From Siculibacillus lacustris (GTDB lineage Bacteria > Pseudomonadota > Alphaproteobacteria > Rhizobiales > Ancalomicrobiaceae): a stretch of DNA of 43,648 nucleotides. Numbering within the stretch: the first letter of the stretch is position 1; each line of letters opens with the position of its first letter. This document shows positions 10,153 to 18,433 of the stretch, piece after piece. Made by a program: the position numbers and the translations under genes. The DNA is taken from assembly GCF_004328075.1 (NCBI RefSeq), contig NZ_SJFN01000037.1:1-43648 (forward strand), in the 5' to 3' direction. Under the pieces are notes generated by a model. It saw only the letters and a program-made list of their open reading frames with translations. It was not told where the DNA came from and searched no databases.

Positions 10153-10292
10153 GCGGCGACGATTTCGGCGCCGCCGCGCGGGGTCGCAAGACTTCCTTTA
10201 CCCTGGCGGTGGCATGGTCGTCCCGCGGGGTTCGACAGTGCCGAGTGCCCCCGCCCCCACCTCCCTTCCGGGAGGGGACGAGGAGCGGTGAC

Positions 10293-10562
10293 ATGGTCGG
10301 TTCCATCTCGAAGTCGAAGTCCGGTACCGCCCATCACGCGGCGCCGCAGACCCTGATCAACCGTCGGGCCATCTCCGGCGCGCCCAGTGCCGCCAAGGCG
10401 ACCGCGGCGATCGGCCTGTCCGGTGCGGCGATCCTCGGCGACGGCATGTCGAACATGGCCCAGATCACCGCGACGACGTCCACGTCCGATCCAACCGATC
10501 TGTTCGCGACCGGCGGCGCCGACCTGTTCGGCAACGGCACGTCGGTCAACATCTTCGCCTGA
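10293..10562 (+). CDS. Small protein of unknown function (89 aa)
   Basis: No family recognised. The 89-residue product is Ser/Thr/Ala/Gly-rich with a weakly hydrophobic middle (ATAAIGLSGAAILGDGMSNM) and an ending DLFGNGTSVNIFA. Coding is supported by codon use: nearly every third position is G or C, as in neighbouring genes. A GAGGGGACGAGGAG purine run provides ribosome sites before the ATG at 10293. It lies 140 bases after ureG, in the same direction, and converges with the tlpA-like gene. No cysteines and no clear signal peptide are seen. It might be secreted or membrane-associated, but this is a guess. Confidence 0.6.
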   Translation: MVGSISKSKSGTAHHAAPQTLINRRAISGAPSAAKATAAIGLSGAAILGDGMSNMAQITATTSTSDPTDLFATGGADLFGNGTSVNIFA

Positions 10563-10587
10563 CCGGTTCGGCGCGATCGACGACGGA

Positions 10588-11265
10588 TCAGCGCTTCAGT
10601 GCCTCGCCGATCAGCGCCCGCGCGTCGGCGCCGTCCCATTCGGCGGGACCGGCCATCGATCCCAGTTCACATCCCTCCCGCGACACCAGCACGGTGGTCG
10701 GCAGACCATGGGCGAGCCCGATCTTCTGCATCTCGCGGAAGATGCCGAGGCTCGGATCGGCGTAGGCGGCGAGCGCCCGGATCCCGGTCTCGTCGCGGAA
10801 GCGGCGCGGCTTGTCGGGATCGCGCTGATCGAGATTGACCGCCACCACCTCGAAGTCGGGCGATCCCACGGCGCTCTGGAGCCGGTCGAGGGCCGGCATC
10901 TCCTTGCGACAGGGCACGCACCAGGTGGCCCACAGGTTGAGCAGCACGACCCGACCGCGCCGGGCGGCCAGCGTGGTCGGGCGGCCGTCGGGCTCGGCGA
11001 AGGCGAGATCGCCGAGGGCGTGCGACGGGGCGGCCGGGGCGAAGGCGGCGACCTCGCCGATCGACCGTGCCGTCAGCCGATCGACCAGGGCGCGGTCGAG
11101 GGCGCATTTTCCGGCGTCTTGCGCGTTGCCTCCGAACCCGCCGACCGCGTATACCGCGCCGACGCCGAGGATCACGCCGGCGACCAGGGCGACGGCTGCG
11201 AGCCGGCGACGGTCGCGCGGGGCGGGCTCGGGCTGAGAAGCGGTGAGGGGCTCGGGCTCGGTCAC
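10588..11265 (-). CDS. Membrane-anchored TlpA-like thiol-disulfide reductase
   Basis: Thioredoxin-fold protein facing the periplasm, of the TlpA/ResA type that reduces disulfides, often in cytochrome c or copper-site maturation. An N-terminal membrane segment (about residues 20-42) is followed by a [22 protein letters not shown] stretch typical of alphaproteobacterial TlpA, then the redox motif WCVPC within [21 protein letters not shown] later segment [15 protein letters not shown] holds the cis-proline. The GTG at 11265 was chosen because a GGAG site lies 8-11 bases upstream; another GTG at 11295 has no ribosome site. It is divergent from argH with a gap of only 50 bases. Confidence 0.88.
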   Translation of the reverse strand: MTEPEPLTASQPEPAPRDRRRLAAVALVAGVILGVGAVYAVGGFGGNAQDAGKCALDRALVDRLTARSIGEVAAFAPAAPSHALGDLAFAEPDGRPTTLAARRGRVVLLNLWATWCVPCRKEMPALDRLQSAVGSPDFEVVAVNLDQRDPDKPRRFRDETGIRALAAYADPSLGIFREMQKIGLAHGLPTTVLVSREGCELGSMAGPAEWDGADARALIGEALKR

Positions 11266-11315
11266 CGGTAAACTCCGTGGGTCATTCGCGGGCACTGTCG
11301 TCGAGGATCGTCATC

Positions 11316-12713
11316 ATGTCCAATCGCATGTGGGGGGGACGTTTCGCCACCGGCCCCGCCGCCATCATGGAGGAGATCAACGCCTCCATCGGCTTCGACC
11401 GCAAATTGTGGGCCCAGGACATCGCCGGGTCCAAGGCCCATGCGGCGATGCTGGCGGCGCGCGGCATCCTCTCGGCCGAGGACGAGGCGGCGATCCGCAC
11501 CGGGCTCGACGAGATCGCCGCCGACATCGAAGAGGGGCGTTTCGTCTTCGAACGCTCGCTCGAAGACATCCACATGAACATCGAGGCGCGGCTCGGCGAG
11601 AAGATCGGCCAGGCGGCGCGGCGGCTGCACACCGCCCGCTCGCGCAACGATCAGGTGGCGCTCGACGTCAAGCTGTGGGTGCGCGACACGATCGATCATC
11701 TCGACGGCCAGTTCCTCGATCTGATGCGGGCGCTCGCCGACAAGGCGGGATCCCACGCCGGCGCGGTGATGCCCGGCTTCACCCATCTGCAATCGGCGCA
11801 GCCGGTGACCTTCGGCCATCATCTCCTCGCTTATGTCGAGATGTTGGCGCGCGACCGCGGCCGCTTCCGCGACGCCCGCGCCCGGCTCAACGAATGCCCG
11901 CTGGGAGCGGCGGCGCTGGCCGGCACGTCCTTCCCGATCGATCGCGAGATGACCGCCAAGGCGCTGGGCTTCGACCGGCCGACCGCCAATTCGATGGATT
12001 CGGTGGCCGATCGCGACTATGCGCTGGAAGCCCTGGCGGCGGCGTCGATCGCTGCGGTGCATCTGTCGCGGCTGGCCGAAGAGATCGTGATCTGGACCTC
12101 GGCGCAGTTCCGCTTCGTGCGCCTGTCGGATGCCTTCACCACCGGCTCGTCGATCATGCCGCAGAAGCGCAATCCCGACGCCGCCGAGCTGGTGCGGGCC
12201 AAGACCGGGCGCATCGCCGGGTCGCTGCTGGCGCTCACGATGGTGATGAAGGGCCTGCCGCTGACCTACCAGAAGGACATGCAGGAGGACAAGGAACAGA
12301 TCTTCGACGGTCTCGAGTCCCTGTCGCTGGTGCTGGCCGCCACCACCGGCATGGTGCGCGATCTCGAACCCGACCTCGCGGTGCTGAAGCGGGCGGCCGG
12401 ATCGGGCTTCTCGACCGCCACCGACCTCGCCGACTGGCTGGTGCGGCGGCTCGGCATCCCGTTCCGCGACGCCCATCACGTGACCGGATCGATCGTGGCG
12501 ATCGCCGCGGCCAAGGGCATCACCCTCGATCGCGTCCCGCTCGCCGAGATGCAGGCGGTGCATGCCGGCATCACCGAGGAGGTGTTCTCGGTGCTGTCGG
12601 TGGCCAAGTCGGTGGCCAGCCGGGTCAGCTACGGCGGCACCGCGCCGAAGAACGTCCGCGCCCAGGCCAAGCGCTGGCAGAGCCGTCTCGCCCGGGAAAA
12701 ATCCCCCGAGTGA
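11316..12713 (+). CDS. argH: Argininosuccinate lyase
   Basis: Last enzyme of arginine synthesis: splits argininosuccinate into arginine and fumarate. The 465-residue protein starts [10 protein letters not shown], the usual N-terminus, and carries the fumarase/aspartase superfamily signature [12 protein letters not shown]. The [10 protein letters not shown] segment and the [14 protein letters not shown] segment (catalytic His region) are also intact. The frame is open to 11277, but the ATG at 11316 fits the family. It is followed after 26 bases by a small lipoprotein gene. Confidence 0.97.
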   Translation: MSNRMWGGRFATGPAAIMEEINASIGFDRKLWAQDIAGSKAHAAMLAARGILSAEDEAAIRTGLDEIAADIEEGRFVFERSLEDIHMNIEARLGEKIGQAARRLHTARSRNDQVALDVKLWVRDTIDHLDGQFLDLMRALADKAGSHAGAVMPGFTHLQSAQPVTFGHHLLAYVEMLARDRGRFRDARARLNECPLGAAALAGTSFPIDREMTAKALGFDRPTANSMDSVADRDYALEALAAASIAAVHLSRLAEEIVIWTSAQFRFVRLSDAFTTGSSIMPQKRNPDAAELVRAKTGRIAGSLLALTMVMKGLPLTYQKDMQEDKEQIFDGLESLSLVLAATTGMVRDLEPDLAVLKRAAGSGFSTATDLADWLVRRLGIPFRDAHHVTGSIVAIAAAKGITLDRVPLAEMQAVHAGITEEVFSVLSVAKSVASRVSYGGTAPKNVRAQAKRWQSRLAREKSPE

Positions 12714-12739
12714 GGCGGGCGCGCCACGCGATTTCCGCT

Positions 12740-13006
12740 ATGATTCAGACCGTCGTTCCGCAACCGGTGGGCCCTGCCTTGAATCGCAAGTCGAACTCGT
12801 CTTCTCGCGTGGCGGCGGCGGTGGCCGTCGGGGTCCTGCTGCTGGCGGTCGCCGGCTGCGGCCGCAAGGCCGATCCGGAGGTGCCGGTGGTCGGTGCGGC
12901 GCCGGCGGCGAGCGTACGGCCGATCGGCATTCCGATGGGGCCGACCCCGGTGGCGCCGGCGCCGAAGCCGCCGTCGCGGCCCTTCGTGCTCGATCCGATC
13001 CTCTGA
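12740..13006 (+). CDS. Small lipoprotein (LptM-like)
   Basis: A short protein with a lipobox LAVAGC followed by GRKADPEVP, then an Ala/Pro-rich tail. The CGRKxxxxxP pattern after the lipid-attachment cysteine is typical of the LptM/YifL group, which helps mature the LPS translocon in enterobacteria. The position after argH is also usual for the alphaproteobacterial version. The given start is ATG 12740; a TTG at 12779 would give a more normal 27-residue signal peptide (MNRKSNSSSRVAAAVAVG) and may be the real start. A role in LPS transport is inferred from the family only. Confidence 0.75.
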   Translation: MIQTVVPQPVGPALNRKSNSSSRVAAAVAVGVLLLAVAGCGRKADPEVPVVGAAPAASVRPIGIPMGPTPVAPAPKPPSRPFVLDPIL

Positions 13007-13106
13007 GCCGCGGATTGAACCGGGCACGCGCTCGTGCGTTGCCGGGACGGCGCCGGCGTGGGACAGTCGGTGAACCGCGATCGGCGGGCGGGAGACGCGG
13101 CCGAGG

Positions 13107-15590
13107 ATGACCGACGGCGATCATCACCAGGAACGGCAGACGGCGTCGGCGACGCCGGAGCGTCGCATCGCGCGGGTGATTGGCCGCGCCCGCCTCGTCG
13201 CCTTCCTCGAACATCTGTGGCTGCGCCTGTGGATCGTCGGCGGGGTCGCCGGCGTCTTCGTCGCGGCGGCCTGGCTCGGATTGTGGGCGGCGCTGCCCGA
13301 CGGGTGGCGCCTCGCCGGGGTCGGGCTGTTCGCCCTCGCCGGGGTCGCGGCGACGGTCCACGGCGCCCTGGCGCTCTCCCGCGAGCGTGCGGCGTGGTCG
13401 CGGACGGCGGCGCTGCGGCGCATCGAACAATCTTCCGATCTCCACGAACGGGAATTGACCGGCTGGGTCGACCGGCCGGCGAGCGACGGCGACGGCCGCA
13501 CCGCGGCGCTGTGGGCGGCCCATCGGGCCCGGCTCGCGGTGCGGCTCGGCCGCCTGTCGGCCGGGGTGCCGCACCCCGATCTCGGACGCCGGGACACGTG
13601 GGCGCTGCGGCCGGCGCTCGGCCTCGTGCTGTTCGTCGCGTGGTTTGCCGCCGACGGCCAACACGGCAGCCGCCTCGCCGAGACGCTGCGTGGGCCGACG
13701 GCGGTCGCGACGGCGGAGGATCGGCTCGACCTGTGGATCGATCCGCCAGCCCATACCGGACGACCGCCGATCGTCCTCGGGGTCGAAGGCCGATCGCCGA
13801 GCCCGGAGTCCGGCCCGGTGGTGGTGCCGGCGGGCTCGCGGCTGGTGGCCCGCGCGGCGAGCGGGACGAGCGAATCGCCGCCGCCGACGCTCGATCTCGC
13901 CCTGCGGCGCGCCGACGGGACGGTGGTCGCGGCGAGCGGGACGGAGCCCGAGGCGTCGGCGGGAGTTGCGCCGGCGCGGGTGCGCGAACGCCGTCTGACC
14001 CTCGACGGCGACGGCATCGCGACCGCGACGGTGGCCGGCCGGGTGCGGCTGAGCCGCGCGATCAGCGTGGTCGCCGACCGGCCGCCGACGGTGCGGCTGA
14101 TCGGCGTGCCGGAGGCGACGCCGGCCGGGGCCCTGCGGCTGACCTACGAGGTCGGCGACGACTGGGGGGTCAGCGACGCCGAGGCGCGGCTCGCCAGACC
14201 GCCCGAATCGACCGCGCGACCGCTCTATGCGGCCCCGAGCTTCCCGCTGGTGCTGCCGCCGGGCCGCGCCGAGGTCGGGCGGGCGCGCACCCTCCGTGAT
14301 CTCTCGGCCCATCCCTTTGCGGGTGCGAAACTGCAACTGCAGCTGGTGGTGCACGACGCGATCGGTCAGGAGGGGGCGAGCGAACCGCTCGATCTGGTGC
14401 TGCCGCAACGCCGCTTCACCGATCCGCTCGCCCGGGCCCTGATCGAACTGCGGCGGCGCCTGGCGCTCGACGCCGGGGCGGCGCCGGTGGTGGTCCAGGC
14501 GCTGCGCGCCCTGACTCTGCAGCCGGACCGTTTCGCGGTCGCCGCCTCGACGCACCTCGGCCTGCGCTTCGCCCTGCGCCGGGCGGCGGCGGCGCGTAGC
14601 GACGACGATCTGCGCGAGGTCGTCGATCTGCTGTGGACCGCGGCGACGACCATCGACGCCGGCCTCGCCTCCGACACCGAGAAGGCGTTGCGCGACGCCG
14701 AAGAGGCCCTGCGCGCGGCGCTGGCGGCCGGCGCGCCGGACGCGGAGATCGCCCGGCTGGTCCAGGAATTACGGGCCGCGATGGCTCGCCATCTGGCGGC
14801 GCTCGCCGAAGAAGCCCGCCGCGATCCGCAGCGCCGCGCGCCGCCCGGTCGCGAGCGGCGGCGGATCGGCGAACGCGATCTGGCGAAGATGCTCGACCGG
14901 ATCGAATCGCTCGCCCGCACCGGCGCGCGCGACGCCGCCGAACAGCTGCTGTCGGAGTTGCGCGACGTGATGGCGGCGCTCAAGGCCGGGCGTTCGGGCG
15001 AACCGGGCGAAGGCGGCGGCGACGACCCCACCGCGGCGCTCGGCGACATGATCCGCCGCCAACAGAAACTGATGGACGAGACCCATCGTGCCGGCCGCGG
15101 CGGCGATCCCGGCGCCCTGAAGGGCCAGCAGAAGGCCCTGCGCGACGCGCTGCGCGGGCTCGGTCAGGGGGGGCGTGGGCGCGAGCCCGGGCCGGGCGGT
15201 GGTGAGGGCTCGAGCGAGGATCTCGACGCCGCCGGCGAGGCGATGGACCGAGCCGGCGAGGCCCTGGGATCGGGCGCGACCGAGGAGGCGCTCGACGCCC
15301 AGGCGCGGGCGATCGAGGCGCTGAGGTCGGAAGCGCGTCGGCTCGACGGTCAGGCGGCCAAGCCCGGCGGGCGCGGCGAACCCGGCGAGGGCGACGAATA
15401 CGGCGACGAGGATCCGGCCGGACGGCGTCGCAACGGCGCCGATCTGGGGCGCGGCGGGGTCAAGGTGCCCGGCGAGATCGAGGTCGAGCGAGCCCGGCGG
15501 ATCCTCGACGACATCCGGCGGCGTCTGGCCGAGCCGGAGCGGCCGCGCATCGAGCACGACTATCTCGATCGTCTGCAGAGACTCGATTGA
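13107..15590 (+). CDS. TIGR02302 family (DUF4175) membrane protein
   Basis: Large alphaproteobacterial protein of unknown function, 827 residues. Two to three hydrophobic segments near the N-terminus (about 40-60, 70-92 and 173-187) are followed by a periplasmic-type domain. A long charged, Glu/Arg/Ala-rich helical region (about 480-680) then leads into a Gly-rich, acidic low-complexity stretch and a conserved C-terminus, IEVERARRILDDIRRRLAEPERPRIEHDYLDRLQRL. The ending and overall architecture match TIGR02302. In related genomes it lies just after lysA; here lysA is missing. It converges with cpdR, 12 bases apart. Confidence 0.88.
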   Translation: MTDGDHHQERQTASATPERRIARVIGRARLVAFLEHLWLRLWIVGGVAGVFVAAAWLGLWAALPDGWRLAGVGLFALAGVAATVHGALALSRERAAWSRTAALRRIEQSSDLHERELTGWVDRPASDGDGRTAALWAAHRARLAVRLGRLSAGVPHPDLGRRDTWALRPALGLVLFVAWFAADGQHGSRLAETLRGPTAVATAEDRLDLWIDPPAHTGRPPIVLGVEGRSPSPESGPVVVPAGSRLVARAASGTSESPPPTLDLALRRADGTVVAASGTEPEASAGVAPARVRERRLTLDGDGIATATVAGRVRLSRAISVVADRPPTVRLIGVPEATPAGALRLTYEVGDDWGVSDAEARLARPPESTARPLYAAPSFPLVLPPGRAEVGRARTLRDLSAHPFAGAKLQLQLVVHDAIGQEGASEPLDLVLPQRRFTDPLARALIELRRRLALDAGAAPVVVQALRALTLQPDRFAVAASTHLGLRFALRRAAAARSDDDLREVVDLLWTAATTIDAGLASDTEKALRDAEEALRAALAAGAPDAEIARLVQELRAAMARHLAALAEEARRDPQRRAPPGRERRRIGERDLAKMLDRIESLARTGARDAAEQLLSELRDVMAALKAGRSGEPGEGGGDDPTAALGDMIRRQQKLMDETHRAGRGGDPGALKGQQKALRDALRGLGQGGRGREPGPGGGEGSSEDLDAAGEAMDRAGEALGSGATEEALDAQARAIEALRSEARRLDGQAAKPGGRGEPGEGDEYGDEDPAGRRRNGADLGRGGVKVPGEIEVERARRILDDIRRRLAEPERPRIEHDYLDRLQRLD

Positions 15591-15602
15591 CCGAAGGCTC
15601 GT

Positions 15603-15992
15603 TCAGCCGGCGAGACGCGGGGCGGGGGCGAGCCCCAGGGCGGCGGCGACGGCGCGGCGGATGTCGGCGAGGGTGAAGGGCTTCAGCACCACGTCGCGGA
15701 CGATCTGGTCGAGGCCGTGGGCGCGTTCGCGCTGGTCGGCATAGCCGGTCATCAGCAGGATCGGCAGGCTCGGGCGGTCGCGGGCGACGTTGAGGGCCAA
15801 CGCGATGCCGTCCATCACCGGCATCTTGATGTCGGAGACCAGGAGATCGAAGGGCACTTCGTCTTCGCCCAGGACCTCGAGGGCGATCGACCCGTCTTCG
15901 ACCGCGACGATGGTGTGGCCGTCGAGCTCGAGCGCCCGGCGCACGAAGGCACGAACCGAATCGTCGTCTTCAGCGATGAGGATACGCGCCAT
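15603..15992 (-). CDS. cpdR: Single-domain response regulator CpdR
   Basis: A 129-residue receiver domain with no output domain. The acidic pocket is EDD at residues 8-10, the phosphorylated aspartate is D54 in VSDIKMPVMDG, and the conserved lysine lies in VLKPFT. The stretch LLMTGYADQRERAHGLD is characteristic of CpdR. In Caulobacter and rhizobia the unphosphorylated form localises ClpXP and promotes CtrA degradation, coupling phosphorelay state to the cell cycle. The start MARILIAEDDD at 15992 was chosen over a longer frame reaching 16052 inside hpt. It follows hpt by 4 bases in one operon. Confidence 0.9.
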   Translation of the reverse strand: MARILIAEDDDSVRAFVRRALELDGHTIVAVEDGSIALEVLGEDEVPFDLLVSDIKMPVMDGIALALNVARDRPSLPILLMTGYADQRERAHGLDQIVRDVVLKPFTLADIRRAVAAALGLAPAPRLAG

Positions 15993-15996
15993 CGGG

Positions 15997-16572
15997 TTAC
16001 TCTCCCTGGGGGCCCGGGGCGGCCGGACCGCGGTCGTCGCCCGCGACCACATGGCCGATATAGGGCAACTCGCGGTAGGCGTGACCCATGTCCATGCCGT
16101 AGCCTACCACGAACAGGTCGGGACAGACGAAACCGACGAAATCGCCCTCGAAGGGCACGGCGCGGCGGCCATGCTTGTCGAGCAGCACGGCGATGCCGAC
16201 CCGGGCGGCGCCGCGATCGATCATCAATTGCCGGGCGAAAGCCAGCGTCCGGCCGGACTCGAGGATGTCGTCGACCAACAGCACGTTGCGGCCGACCACG
16301 TCGGTCTCGAGATCGCGCAGCACGGTGACGTGGCCGCTCGATTCGGTGCCGGCGCGATAGCTCGACAGCGACATGAAGTCGACTTCCGGCGAGATGCCGG
16401 CGCCGTGCAGCGCGCGGATCAGATCGGCGGCGAAGACGAATCCGCCCTTGAGGACCGCCACCACCAGCACGTCGTCGCGAAATCCGGCGTCGCGGATCTC
16501 GGCGGCGAGCGTTCGGTTGCGCTCGGCGATCGCCTCGGCGCTGAAGAGAATGTCGATTCGTCGAGCGGTCAT
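15997..16572 (-). CDS. hpt: Hypoxanthine phosphoribosyltransferase
   Basis: Purine-salvage enzyme that joins hypoxanthine (and usually guanine) to PRPP. The 191-residue product has the PRPP-binding motif VLLVDDILESGRTL, the upstream VVAVLKGGFVFAADL loop and the FVVGYGMDMGHAYRELPYIG C-terminal segment that contacts the base. The frame stays open far upstream to 17643, but ATG 16572 gives the family N-terminus (RIDILFSAEAIAERN). It overlaps the upstream zinc-ribbon gene by 4 bases and is followed by cpdR, so the three form an operon. Confidence 0.95.
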   Translation of the reverse strand: MTARRIDILFSAEAIAERNRTLAAEIRDAGFRDDVLVVAVLKGGFVFAADLIRALHGAGISPEVDFMSLSSYRAGTESSGHVTVLRDLETDVVGRNVLLVDDILESGRTLAFARQLMIDRGAARVGIAVLLDKHGRRAVPFEGDFVGFVCPDLFVVGYGMDMGHAYRELPYIGHVVAGDDRGPAAPGPQGE

Positions 16573-17525
16573 GGAAGTCCTGCCTGGAGATTGCGTCGTT
16601 CGACGAAACGGACCTGCACGTCGGTCGCCTGATCGGGCGGGGCGGCGAGTCGGGTGCGGAAACGGATGCTGTCGCCGGCGGCCAGCGCCGTGGCCTTGGG
16701 TTCGACCGACCACGCGTAGAGTTCCTGCGAATCGCCGCCGCGCAGCGCGAAGCGCAGGGCGGGGACGTCGCGGGTGTCGCGGGTGGTGTTGGTGACCGAG
16801 CCCTCGACCACCAGCACGGTCTGGCCGTTCTCGATCTCGCGCAGGGTCGAGATGCGGTCGAAGGCGAGGCCGCGCAGATTGACCTCGAGGCCGAGGGTCG
16901 CATAGAGGCCGGCGAGATCGGGGCGGGCGGCGACGATCGCGCCGCGGAAGGTCACCAGCCCGGCGATCACCAGACAGGCGGAGACGAAGATCAGCGGCCC
17001 GACGAAGGGCGAGAGCCGGGCGAACAGGCGCGACGGATCGGGCCAGGCGATGGACGGCAGCTTCAGGCGCGGCAGTCGCGAGGTCTTCGACTTCGATTTG
17101 ACCCTGACGCGCGGCGGCTCGGCCGGATGGACCGGGGCGGTCGGTTCGTCGGGTTCGTCGAAGGCGTCGAACGCGGGCGATGCGGCGGCCGCCGCGAGGG
17201 GTGGGGCTGCGGCGGGTGCCGGGGGCGCCGGTTCGGGATCCCGCGACGCGGCGGTGACGGGTTCTCCGAAGAGATCGTCCACCTCGACGCGGGCGGCGGC
17301 CGAGGGCGGGGCGACCGGTTCGGCGGGCGGCGCGGCGCCGGCGCGCGGCGCCGGGCGCTCGAAGTCGGGTTCGGGTTCGGGCGTGGGCACCGCCGCGTCC
17401 GGTTCGGCCAGGGTCACGCGCCATTCGTCGCCGCACTTGGTGCAACGGACCTTGCGACCCTTCGGACCGATGCGGTCGTCGGGGATCGTGTAACCGGTGT
17501 CGCAGGTCGGGCAATGGGCGCGCAT
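16569..17525 (-). CDS. MJ0042-type zinc-ribbon and DUF3426 protein
   Basis: A 318-residue protein that starts with a zinc ribbon, CPTCDTGYTIPDDRIGPKGR and then CTKCGDEWRV (two CxxC pairs), the MJ0042 finger-like domain. An Ala/Pro/Glu-rich linker of about 110 residues follows, then a single membrane segment (about 176-200) and a C-terminal DUF3426 domain resembling an FxLYD fold (VVEGSVTNTTRDTRDVPALRF). Function is unknown. It is the first gene of the operon with hpt and cpdR and is divergent from ftsE. The start ATG 17525 gives MRAHCPTC; a longer frame to 17582 is less likely. Confidence 0.88.
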   Translation of the reverse strand: MRAHCPTCDTGYTIPDDRIGPKGRKVRCTKCGDEWRVTLAEPDAAVPTPEPEPDFERPAPRAGAAPPAEPVAPPSAAARVEVDDLFGEPVTAASRDPEPAPPAPAAAPPLAAAAASPAFDAFDEPDEPTAPVHPAEPPRVRVKSKSKTSRLPRLKLPSIAWPDPSRLFARLSPFVGPLIFVSACLVIAGLVTFRGAIVAARPDLAGLYATLGLEVNLRGLAFDRISTLREIENGQTVLVVEGSVTNTTRDTRDVPALRFALRGGDSQELYAWSVEPKATALAAGDSIRFRTRLAAPPDQATDVQVRFVERRNLQAGLP

Positions 17526-17587
17526 GATCACTTCGCGGGTGGCGGGGCGGGAACCACCATCGGTCATCCGTCTGAACGGCACGTAAA

Positions 17588-17617
17588 CCCCCGGGGCGAG
17601 GACCGACGCCCCGGGGG
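17588..17617. promoter_or_regulatory. Strong 10-bp GC hairpin between the zinc-ribbon gene and ftsE
   Basis: CCCCCGGGGC (17588-17597) and GCCCCGGGGG (17608-17617) form a perfect 10-bp stem with a 10-base loop. On the minus strand the stem is followed by TTTACG, a weak terminator-like run, and lies 62 bases ahead of the zinc-ribbon start codon. It could be a leader structure for that operon or stop antisense transcription. Confidence 0.5.
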
Positions 17618-17765
17618 CGGACGATGACGGCGATGGTCAACACATCCTAAACTCGACAAGGTGCAGAATCGCAGAGAATCACGTCCGTCGCATCCCCGAT
17701 CTCGAGATCGCCGGCGGCGCGGACCAGAGGCCGGGTGCGGACGCCGGATCGGAAAGCACAAAGGC

Positions 17766-18425
17766 TTGATCAAGTTCGAGAATGTCGGCCTCAGATACGG
17801 CATGGGACCGGAGGTGCTGCGCGACCTCACCTTCGAGATCGCGCCGAGCTCCTTCCAGTTTCTGACCGGCCCTTCGGGGGCGGGCAAGACCAGTCTGATT
17901 CGGCTGCTGTTCATGTCGCTGAAGCCGACGCGCGGGCTGATCTCGGTGTTCGGCCGCGACACGGCGCGGGTCGGGCGCAGCGACCTGCCGTCGCTCCGGC
18001 GGCGAATCGGCGTGGTGTTCCAGGACTTCCGGCTGCTCGACCACCTCACCACCTACGAGAACGTGGCGCTGCCGCTGCGGGTGCTCGGCAAGTCGGAAGC
18101 CGGCTACCGCGCCGACGTGGTCGATCTCTTGCAGTGGGTGGGGCTCGGCGAGCGCATGCACGTGCTGCCGCCGGTCCTGTCGGGCGGCGAGAAGCAGCGC
18201 GCGGCGATCGCCCGGGCGCTGATCACCAAGCCGGAGATCCTGCTCGCCGACGAACCGACCGGCAACGTCGATCCGCCGCTCGCCCGCCGGCTGCTGCGCC
18301 TGTTCATCGAACTCAATCGCCTGGGCACCTCGGTGCTCATCGCCACCCACGATCTCGCGCTGATGGATCAGGTCGATGCCCGTCGCATCGTCCTGGCCGA
18401 CGGCCGGATCGAGATCTACGAGTGA
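17766..18425 (+). CDS. ftsE: Cell division ATP-binding protein FtsE
   Basis: ATPase of the FtsEX complex, which works at the division septum to activate peptidoglycan hydrolysis. The 219-residue product has Walker A GPSGAGKTS (residues 35-43), ABC signature LSGGEKQR, Walker B ILLADEPTGN and the ATHD switch histidine. The start was set at TTG 17766 because it gives the usual N-terminus (M)IKFENVGLRYG and near-normal length; an ATG at 17661 would add 35 Arg-rich residues unlike the family. ftsX starts 8 bases after its stop. Confidence 0.92.
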   Translation: MIKFENVGLRYGMGPEVLRDLTFEIAPSSFQFLTGPSGAGKTSLIRLLFMSLKPTRGLISVFGRDTARVGRSDLPSLRRRIGVVFQDFRLLDHLTTYENVALPLRVLGKSEAGYRADVVDLLQWVGLGERMHVLPPVLSGGEKQRAAIARALITKPEILLADEPTGNVDPPLARRLLRLFIELNRLGTSVLIATHDLALMDQVDARRIVLADGRIEIYE

Positions 18426-18433
18426 GGGGAGCG

